DNA from: an uncultured Mailhella sp.
GTDB lineage: Bacteria > Desulfobacterota > Desulfovibrionia > Desulfovibrionales > Desulfovibrionaceae
Assembly: GCA_944324625.1 (NCBI GenBank)
Contig: CALUWZ010000011.1
Coordinates: 1 to 19,944, forward strand
Reading direction: 5' to 3'
Length of the DNA: 19,944 nt
Shown piece by piece: positions 14,819 through 19,944 of this stretch (its first letter is position 1; every line of letters begins with the position of its first letter). Made by a program: the position numbers and the translations under genes. A model generated the notes under the pieces. That model was not told the DNA's origin. It was given only the letters and a program-made list of their open reading frames with translations, and did not search any database.

Positions 14819-15187
14819 ATGGCAAAAAAACTTGTTTTTATTGTTTTGGGAGTAATTATGATAGGTTTGCTGAAGAATTTGCTCATGCCTGTTTTGCCTG
14901 CCTTTGCCAAAACAGTGACGGCGGACGAGGCTGTGCAGATGATGAAGGACAATAAGGAGCTGTTTGTGCTTGATGTGCGCACGGAAAAGGAATATGCCGA
15001 AAAACATTATCCGCAGGCCGTGCTTATTCCTGTTTCGGAGCTGCAGGGGCGCATGCACGAAATTCCCGAAAACAAAGACGTGCTGATTTACTGCCACAGC
15101 GGAAACAGGGCTCGGGCCGCGGTGAGGCTGTTTGAAGAAAAGCCGAACCGAACCGTATATGTTTTGGACGGCTTTCCGAAATTTTGA
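14819..15187 (+). CDS. Small exported or membrane-anchored rhodanese-domain protein
   Basis: This 122-residue protein has an N-terminal hydrophobic segment (MAKKLVFIVLGV...AFA, residues 1-30), either a signal peptide or an anchor, and a single rhodanese domain from about 33. The domain has VLDVRTEKEY (50-59), and the active-site loop CHSGNRA with Cys92 as the sulfur acceptor. Its CxxGxR pattern is typical of active single-domain rhodaneses. The conserved C-terminal GG..W is missing; it ends LDGFPKF. ATG 14819 gives the best signal peptide but lacks a clear ribosome-binding site; ATG 14858 has GGGAG upstream and would give a shorter, 109-residue form. It is 20 nt after lptB, so probably cotranscribed. 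A role in periplasmic sulfur handling fits a sulfite-respiring host but is inferred. Confidence 0.85.
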   Translation: MAKKLVFIVLGVIMIGLLKNLLMPVLPAFAKTVTADEAVQMMKDNKELFVLDVRTEKEYAEKHYPQAVLIPVSELQGRMHEIPENKDVLIYCHSGNRARAAVRLFEEKPNRTVYVLDGFPKF

Positions 15188-15201
15188 TTGCCGCCTGTGC
15201 T

Positions 15202-15232
15202 GTCGGTTCCATGCCGTTTTTTCGGAACCGAC
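15202..15232. other. Long perfect hairpin past the rhodanese gene
   Basis: GTCGGTTCC (15202-15210) and GGAACCGAC (15224-15232) are perfect 9-bp arms around a 13-nt loop containing a T-run. It begins 15 nt after the stop, ahead of the true terminator at 15253. It could protect the 3' end of the operon transcript or help terminate. Confidence 0.5.
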
Positions 15233-15252
15233 GCTCGCATGAAAAATTATAA

Positions 15253-15281
15253 AAAAAAAGGAACATTGCGTTCCTTTTTTT
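15253..15281. terminator. Bidirectional terminator between convergent genes
   Basis: AAAAAAAGGAAC (15253-15264), ATTGC loop, GTTCCTTTTTTT (15270-15281). It ends the kdsA-lpt operon on the plus strand and the unknown gene at 15328 on the minus strand. The A and T flanks serve both directions. Confidence 0.85.
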
Positions 15282-15327
15282 ATTGTGCAAATACGCGGCA
15301 GATTATGTTCTGCGCATGAGGGGCATT

Positions 15328-16008
15328 TTAAACGGTGAGATTGAAGCCCGTGTTCATAAGGGAAGTCAGTGTGCCGTCGCCGTTCATGGCAAGGGCGGAA
15401 CTGTTTCCGAGCATGAAAGCCGATGTGTAGGAAAGCAGATTGGCTTTTTCCACAGCGTCTTTTAAGTCGGTTCCGCTCATTTTTCTGGCTTCTTCCACTT
15501 GGTTCAGGGTTTGGATTTTGGTGTATGTATTGACAAGGTCAGGATTTTCTTTGAAAAACTGTTCGATTTTTGCCTTGTCCTTATGATTGGAAGAAACCTT
15601 GATTTCGCCGTTTTCGTCAAGGCTCAGGCGAAAATCCGCATCTTCCGCAACGCCCGCGTCTGCCAGTCCTTTTTTTACTGTTTCCTGAAATTCCGCAGAA
15701 AGACTGTCCCGCGCCGCAAGCAGGGAAGAATAGGTTATTTTGCCCTGCATGCCGAGTTCCTCGGCAATCTGGTCCACCAAGAGGGCAAGTTCCGCATTGT
15801 CTTTGGCAGGATAGGTTTTTTCCTCGTTCTCCTGCGTTTCCTGCAGGTCTTGGCTTTGCTGTGTTTGGGCAAGGGATGCCAAGTGGCGGGTCAGGATATT
15901 TTGGGAATCTGGATCTTCCGCACTTTCCTGTTCCTGTTTTTTCTTCAAAGAATATACATTGATGCCGTAGCCGTTGGCCAAGGGATTGTTTATGGAGTAT
16001 ATGGACAT
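15328..16008 (-). CDS. Hypothetical soluble protein, unrecognised
   Basis: I do not recognise this 226-residue protein. It starts MSIYSINNPLANGYGINVYSL and has a low-complexity Gln/Glu-rich stretch at about 25-66 (KKKQEQESAEDPDSQ, QTQQSQDLQETQENEEK). Charged, probably helical segments follow, with a short hydrophobic and Ser/Thr-rich end (LLSYTSAFMLGNSSALAMNGDGTL). There is no signal peptide, membrane segment or cysteine, and no obvious catalytic motif. The ribosome-binding site AAAGGA, 7 nt before ATG, supports real translation, as does a clean terminator at the 3' end. It is a single-gene unit transcribed divergently from the FadL-type channel. The N-terminal style and the coiled, polar middle could suit a secreted or surface-associated factor, but I cannot support a function. 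Confidence 0.75.
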   Translation of the reverse strand: MSIYSINNPLANGYGINVYSLKKKQEQESAEDPDSQNILTRHLASLAQTQQSQDLQETQENEEKTYPAKDNAELALLVDQIAEELGMQGKITYSSLLAARDSLSAEFQETVKKGLADAGVAEDADFRLSLDENGEIKVSSNHKDKAKIEQFFKENPDLVNTYTKIQTLNQVEEARKMSGTDLKDAVEKANLLSYTSAFMLGNSSALAMNGDGTLTSLMNTGFNLTV

Positions 16009-16102
16009 GTTTTTTTCCTTTGGGCAGTTTTTGCCTGTTTAAAATGACAGAATAAAACAAGCAAAAAAAATGCCAAAAAAAATTGTTAATCAGTTAAAAT
16101 TA

Positions 16103-16189
16103 TGACTAATTTCTTTTTTGTAAAAATTTCTTTACAAATAATATTTAAAAGCATAGATTGACACTGCTTTGATATTGTTTGACTAATTT
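16103..16189 (+). repeat. Direct repeat TGACTAATTT flanking the FadL-type gene promoter
   Basis: The 10-mer TGACTAATTT occurs at 16103-16112 and again at 16180-16189, 77 nt apart. The second copy overlaps the -10 region of one candidate promoter. Such a pair could be a regulator's operator and upstream site. Confidence 0.3.
16131..16159 (+). promoter_or_regulatory. Candidate promoter of the FadL-type channel gene
   Basis: TTTACA (16131-16136) and TAGATT (16154-16159) are 17 nt apart. A second option is TTGACA (16158-16163) with ACTAAT (16182-16187), 18 nt apart, but it lies very close to the ribosome-binding site. The two cannot be ranked from sequence. Confidence 0.35.
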
Positions 16190-16201
16190 TAAGGAGAGAA
16201 T

Positions 16202-17398
16202 ATGGCTTTTTTGAAGAAAACATCCTTGCTTTCTTTGGCTTTTGCCCTGCTTTTGGCAGGCAATGCACAAACTGCCAAAGCTGAAGGTTTTGCCCTGCAG
16301 GACTGGTCAGCACGCGGCGCTTCCCTTGCTGGCGGTTTGGTTGCGCGCGGCGGTGACGCTTCCTCAGTTTCCTACAACCCTGCTGCCATTACCGAGCTTG
16401 AAGGCACACAAATCATGGCAGGCGGTGAATTTATTTCCCTGTTCAATACCATTGTCATGAAAAACGGCGCCAATGACCGCTCCGAAGGCAAGCTGTATTT
16501 CGGCCCCCACGGTTATGTGACCCATAAGCTTAACGATAAAGTTTCCCTTGGTTTCGGCATTTATTCCCGCTACGGTCTCGGCAATGACCACGGTGTTTGG
16601 GCAGGTGCAGGGGCAATGCAGAGCATTGAGCTTTTGACTGCTTCCGCAACGCCTGTTGTTGCCTATAAAGTAACCGACAAGCTTTCCATTGCCGCAGGCC
16701 TTGAAATCATGGGCGGCCTTGTTGAATATAAGCTCGCCAACAGTCCTTCGCTTATGGGCGGTTCAGGAAAATTGGAAGGCGACGGAGTAAACTTCGGCTA
16801 TAATCTTTCTGCCCATTACCGCTTCAACGACCAATGGAAAGCAGGCTTTGTGTACCGTTCTCACGTTACCCTTGATTTTAACGGTGAATTGGATGTTTAC
16901 GGTTTTGGAAGTTTTGACGGCAAAGCCGCACTGCATACGCCCGACAGCTATTCCTTTGCCCTTGCCTATTATCCCACCGATAAACTCAGCTTTGAAGGTC
17001 AGGTGCAGTACAATACTTGGAGCCGTTATCATTCCTTGAATATTTATACGGATATCGGGCTGCTGCCTCAAGTAAAAAACTGGGACGACACGTGGCTGTT
17101 CTCCCTGAGTGCGGAATATGACTGGAACGAATGGCTGACCCTGCGTGCAGGCGCTTCCTATGAAACCTCTCCCGTTGACCCTCAATATGCCGATTTTATT
17201 GCCCCTGTAAACGGCCGCTGGAAATATGCCGCAGGTTTCGGCGTGCACAAAGACAGATGGTCTGTGGACGTTTCCTACGTATATCATGACATTACCGATT
17301 TGTATTATGATAAGTCTTTATACGGAAAACTCGGTTTTGACCGTACCCAAGACGTGCATGCCCATACCCTCGGCCTCAGCCTCGGTTATAAATTCTGA
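16202..17398 (+). CDS. Outer-membrane channel, FadL/OmpP1 family
   Basis: This 398-residue outer-membrane beta-barrel would transport hydrophobic molecules such as fatty acids or aromatics. A signal peptide covers residues 1-27 (cleavage at TAKA, before EGFALQ). The mature start GFALQDWSARGASLAGG...DASSVSYNPAAIT matches the FadL plug signature, including the NPA box near residue 60. The rest shows alternating hydrophobic strands with aromatic girdles, and the chain ends in GYKF with a terminal Phe, as outer-membrane proteins need for assembly. It has AAGGAG 7 nt upstream of the ATG. It stands alone between a divergent hypothetical gene and a strong terminator. At 398 residues it is close to the family norm. 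The substrate is unknown. Confidence 0.93.
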   Translation: MAFLKKTSLLSLAFALLLAGNAQTAKAEGFALQDWSARGASLAGGLVARGGDASSVSYNPAAITELEGTQIMAGGEFISLFNTIVMKNGANDRSEGKLYFGPHGYVTHKLNDKVSLGFGIYSRYGLGNDHGVWAGAGAMQSIELLTASATPVVAYKVTDKLSIAAGLEIMGGLVEYKLANSPSLMGGSGKLEGDGVNFGYNLSAHYRFNDQWKAGFVYRSHVTLDFNGELDVYGFGSFDGKAALHTPDSYSFALAYYPTDKLSFEGQVQYNTWSRYHSLNIYTDIGLLPQVKNWDDTWLFSLSAEYDWNEWLTLRAGASYETSPVDPQYADFIAPVNGRWKYAAGFGVHKDRWSVDVSYVYHDITDLYYDKSLYGKLGFDRTQDVHAHTLGLSLGYKF

Positions 17399-17420
17399 TT
17401 TTCGGATTTGCCGCATATAT

Positions 17421-17450
17421 AAAAAGCACTGCTTCGGCAGTGCTTTTTTT
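17421..17450 (+). terminator. Terminator after the FadL-type gene
   Basis: AAAAAGCACTGC (17421-17432), TTCG tetraloop, GCAGTGC (17437-17443), then seven T (17444-17450). A stable UUCG loop makes this a very confident call. Confidence 0.95.
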
Positions 17451-17493
17451 GTGGATAATTTTCGGTGTGCGCTGGGATGCGGCGGACAGAACA

Positions 17494-18225
17494 TTACTGC
17501 ATTAATGTTTCATAGGCAAAATACAGCGCCATAAGCACGGAGCTTTGGCGTATGCTTTCCCTGCCGCCTTCAAACACAAAATGGCGCGCCCTTGTGTCAA
17601 AGGCGCCCAAGGTAACTGTACTGCTTTCTTTCTGCAGATAAATATGTTTCATAAGCTGACAGGATTTCTGCCATGTGTTTTCCATGCCGTTGGCAAGGCC
17701 TGCTTTTTTCTGCAGTTTGATTTTATGCTTGATTTCTGCAAAGCCCTTGGGAACAGCCAAGCCGATGTGTACGGTGCCCAAGGGTTTTTCACTGCTTCCG
17801 CCGTTCGGGCCTGCAATGCCCGATACGGAAAGGCCCAAATGGCTTTTGGTCAGCGAACATACGCCGCCTGCCATCTGGCATACCGTGGGCATGCTGACTG
17901 CACCGAAAGAGGCAAGGATTTTTTCATCCACGCCGAGGATATTGTGTTTCATGGCATTGCTGTAGGTGAGCACGCCGCCCTCAAACCATGCGCTTGCGCC
18001 GCTTATCTGGGTTATTGCGGTGCCGAGCAGTCCGCTTGTGCAGGATTCCGCCACGGCAAGGCGCATTTTATACTGGGGCAGGAGATTTCCGAGTTCATGG
18101 GCGAGGCAGGCGCTCATGCGGTAAAAATCAAACAGGCTGTTTTTGGCGGAATTTTCCGCAAGGCCAGAGCCTGAATTTTTGTCCGTGCCGTTTGCCGTGT
18201 TTATGCCTGCAATAAAATTACTCAT
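17494..18225 (-). CDS. CinA C-terminal-type amidohydrolase (PncC-like) with extra segments
   Basis: This 243-residue protein matches the CinA/PncC domain, which deamidates nicotinamide mononucleotide in the pyridine nucleotide salvage cycle. Catalytic motifs AESCTSGLLG (59-68, Ser61), VLTYSNAMKHNILGV (85-99) and SVSGIAGPNGGS (133-144) are intact. PncC is usually about 160 residues; here an N-terminal extension of about 35 residues (Asn/Gly/Ser rich) and an inserted, Lys/Gln-rich segment at about 166-212, placed before RHFVFEGGRESIRQ, account for the excess. The start is ATG 18225 with GAGG 5 nt upstream. Its ATG overlaps the stop codon of the EamA gene (ATGA), so the two are translationally coupled. 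There is no MoaB-like CinA N-terminal domain. Confidence 0.9.
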   Translation of the reverse strand: MSNFIAGINTANGTDKNSGSGLAENSAKNSLFDFYRMSACLAHELGNLLPQYKMRLAVAESCTSGLLGTAITQISGASAWFEGGVLTYSNAMKHNILGVDEKILASFGAVSMPTVCQMAGGVCSLTKSHLGLSVSGIAGPNGGSSEKPLGTVHIGLAVPKGFAEIKHKIKLQKKAGLANGMENTWQKSCQLMKHIYLQKESSTVTLGAFDTRARHFVFEGGRESIRQSSVLMALYFAYETLMQ

Positions 18226-19154
18226 GCCGTCCTCTGTGCCGTGCGGCTTTTTTTGCTGAATTTGCATTGGCTTAAAAGCATGCCGCCGAGAATGAGGGCA
18301 GAGGCGACATACTGTTCAAAAGTCAGGCGTTCCTGCAGAAACACGACGCCGATGGCCAGAGTTAAAACAGGGATAAGGTTGATATAGGCAGCGGCTTCCG
18401 TGGCGGAAAGTTTTGCCACGCCGTAATTGTAAAAACCGTAGCCGATCAGGCTGACCACAATGCCGAGATAGAAAATTGCGAAAAGAGGCATCCAGCTTGG
18501 GATTTCCACATCCAGCACAACGGGGGTAAATTCAATGGGCAGAAAGGTCAGGGGAACATAAAAAAGCGTGCCGCAGTAGCCCATGGCGGCGGTAAACACC
18601 CACGGGCTCATGTCGGAAGTGAGGCTTCGGCAGGAAAGGGTATAGCCCACGGCGCACAGCACGGCACCGAGTTCCAGCATGTTGCCCAAAAAGGGATTGG
18701 GAGCAGAAACAGTGGTTTCTCCGCTGAACGAAAGCCAAAATACGCCGAAAAACGCCATGACAAAGCCGATCCAAGCCTGCAGGGTCTGTTTTTCTTTCAG
18801 CAGCAGCCAAGCGCAGAAACCGACGGCAAGAGGCATAATGGCAAGCACCATGCCTGCCTGTGCGGAAGAAGTAAAGCGCAGGGCAGAAGTTTCGAACAAA
18901 AAATACAGGCAGGGCTCGCAGATTACGCCTCCAAGCAGAATCAGGCGCTTGCGCTTGTTTTTGAGCAGTTCGAACAGCGCTTTCAGAAAGGGAATGCAGA
19001 TGATGCTTGACACGATCATACGGCCTGCCACTATTTCAAAGGGGCTGTATTCGGTGAGGGCGACTTTCAGGCTGATGAAGGAGCTTGCCCAAGCAGCCAT
19101 GCCGATGATAAGGGCGATATGCGGAATGATTTTTTGCAGGAAAGGAGAGTTCAT
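18222..19154 (-). CDS. EamA-family (drug/metabolite) transporter
   Basis: This 310-residue inner-membrane protein has about ten hydrophobic segments arranged as two five-helix EamA repeats (about 12-140 and 155-300). The first contains WASSFISLKVALTEYSPFEIVAGRMIVSS, the usual helix 1-2 pattern, and the second ends with LIPVLTLAIGVVFLQERLTFEQYVASALILGG, a hallmark of the family. Members export amino acids, nucleobases or other metabolites; substrate cannot be assigned. The start lies 3 nt after the selD stop and its stop overlaps the start of the CinA-type gene by 4 nt, so selD, this gene and the amidase form one operon. No separate ribosome-binding site stands out, consistent with coupling. 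Confidence 0.92.
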   Translation of the reverse strand: MNSPFLQKIIPHIALIIGMAAWASSFISLKVALTEYSPFEIVAGRMIVSSIICIPFLKALFELLKNKRKRLILLGGVICEPCLYFLFETSALRFTSSAQAGMVLAIMPLAVGFCAWLLLKEKQTLQAWIGFVMAFFGVFWLSFSGETTVSAPNPFLGNMLELGAVLCAVGYTLSCRSLTSDMSPWVFTAAMGYCGTLFYVPLTFLPIEFTPVVLDVEIPSWMPLFAIFYLGIVVSLIGYGFYNYGVAKLSATEAAAYINLIPVLTLAIGVVFLQERLTFEQYVASALILGGMLLSQCKFSKKSRTAQRTA

Positions 19155-19157
19155 GGC

Positions 19158-19944
19158 TTATTCCGTCAGGGTAATGTATAGAGGGTTATGTTCGGAAGAA
19201 GCGCCGTTTTCGGAGAAAAACGCTTCTTTTTGCGCTGAATCGGGCAGCCGGGCTGCGCCTGTGACTTGGCCGACAACAAAAGCGCCGTCGCCGCTGTCCG
19301 TCAGGCGCATACAGATTGTCTGAACATGTTTTTCCGGAACAGCAAGGAGCAGGCCGCCTGAAGTCTGCGGGTCGTGGCACAGAAGGGCAGGGAGCGGATC
19401 TGCGCTTTGCACGCGGATATATTTTTGGGCAAAATTCCTGTTGTCGTAACAGCGTTTCGGGATAAGGCCGTTTTGGGCATATTCAAGCACAAAGTCCATA
19501 AAGGGAATTTTGTTCTGCCAAAGCTCAATATGTTTTTGAGAGGCTTTTGCCGTTTCAAGGCAGTGGCCGATAAGCCCGAAGCCCGTAATGTCCGTGGCCG
19601 CCTTCAGCCGGAATTCTTGGATCAGTTCCGCTCCTCTTTTGTTCAGCCTTGCGGCATGGCGGAACAGCTCCTGCTCGGCTTTTTCGCAGCTGTCCCATTT
19701 TCCCCGTATGCCCGTGCTTAAAACTCCCGTGCCGAGGGGTTTGGTCAAAACCAGCATGTCGCCGTCGCAAAGGTTTTTGTTTTGGCTGAAATGGGCTTTG
19801 TTTACAATGCCCGTGACGGAAAGGCCGAAGCGCAGTTCCTTGCTTTCCAGCGTGTGGCCGCCGCAGGAAACGGCGCCTGCCTCGGTAATTTTGTCCATGG
19901 CTCCCTGCAGAATTTCCTTTACAACATCAAGAGGCGTGTCGCAG
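19158..19944 (-). CDS. selD: Selenophosphate synthetase SelD, 5' end outside the window
   Basis: The visible 261 residues are the main part of SelD, which makes selenophosphate from selenide and ATP for selenocysteine and selenouridine. The frame is open through the window edge, reading CDTPLDVVKEILQGAMDKI before a Met at 19898 that only looks like a start; the gene therefore begins upstream of 19944. Motifs visible are AGAVSCGGHTLE, LVLTKPLGTGVLSTG, AATDITGFGLIGH and DPQTSGGLLLAVPE. The N-terminal lid with the catalytic Cys/Sec is missing from the window, so whether this SelD is itself a selenoprotein cannot be seen. Its presence implies that the organism makes selenoproteins or selenium-modified tRNA. 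The EamA gene follows after 3 nt. Confidence 0.95.
   Translation of the reverse strand, partial: CDTPLDVVKEILQGAMDKITEAGAVSCGGHTLESKELRFGLSVTGIVNKAHFSQNKNLCDGDMLVLTKPLGTGVLSTGIRGKWDSCEKAEQELFRHAARLNKRGAELIQEFRLKAATDITGFGLIGHCLETAKASQKHIELWQNKIPFMDFVLEYAQNGLIPKRCYDNRNFAQKYIRVQSADPLPALLCHDPQTSGGLLLAVPEKHVQTICMRLTDSGDGAFVVGQVTGAARLPDSAQKEAFFSENGASSEHNPLYITLTE

Noticed and set aside
19155..19898. A complete selD starting at ATG 19898
   Set aside because: The frame continues to the window edge with SelD-like residues (PLDVVKEILQGA), so this Met is internal and the gene is truncated by the window.
1..19944. Mobile element, CRISPR array, tRNA or rRNA
   Set aside because: I found no transposase or integrase motif, no repeat-spacer pattern and no cloverleaf or ribosomal sequence.

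Overview
The window comes from a Gram-negative, sulfite-respiring deltaproteobacterium (Desulfobacterota). The best marker is dsrA followed by a dsrB whose product carries DsrD fused to its C-terminus. That fusion was described in Bilophila wadsworthia, so a Bilophila-like member of the Desulfovibrionaceae, possibly a gut taurine/sulfite respirer, is the most likely source. The base composition looks moderate, lower than I would expect for B. wadsworthia itself, so a relative such as a Taurinivorans-type organism is possible. This placement is an inference. All genes look chromosomal and housekeeping. I see no insertion sequence, phage, CRISPR array, tRNA or rRNA.

Layout. (1) 1-1447, plus strand: the tail of an OmpR/PhoB-type response regulator and a PhoR-like histidine kinase, closed by a terminator. 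(2) 1724-4948, plus strand: a sodium:solute symporter, an agmatinase-family ureohydrolase and an FCD-type GntR regulator, which together look like a cassette for taking up and hydrolysing a guanidino compound. (3) 4949-5392: a non-coding stretch bounded by two terminators. (4) 5393-8170, minus strand: dsrA and the fused dsrB-dsrD, the terminal reductase of sulfite respiration. (5) 8401-9447, minus strand: an Elp3-like radical SAM protein. (6) 9747-10571, plus strand: a HIT-family protein and an HU/IHF protein. (7) 10741-15187, plus strand: an envelope operon of kdsA, a kdsC-like phosphatase, lptC, a small secreted repeat protein, lptA, lptB and a small rhodanese. It makes Kdo and exports lipopolysaccharide. 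(8) 15328-16008, minus strand: an unrecognised soluble protein. (9) 16202-17398, plus strand: a FadL/OmpP1-type outer-membrane channel. (10) 17494-19944, minus strand: a tightly packed selD (cut by the window edge), EamA transporter and CinA/PncC-type amidase.

The two most notable points are the DsrB-DsrD fusion and the small exported protein encoded between lptC and lptA. The latter has six SF(A/P)D-type repeats of about eleven residues and resembles the DUF6150 / 7(1) 'septoil knot' family, which is predicted to form a deeply knotted fold. Its place inside the lipopolysaccharide transport operon suggests a periplasmic envelope role that I do not know to have been described.
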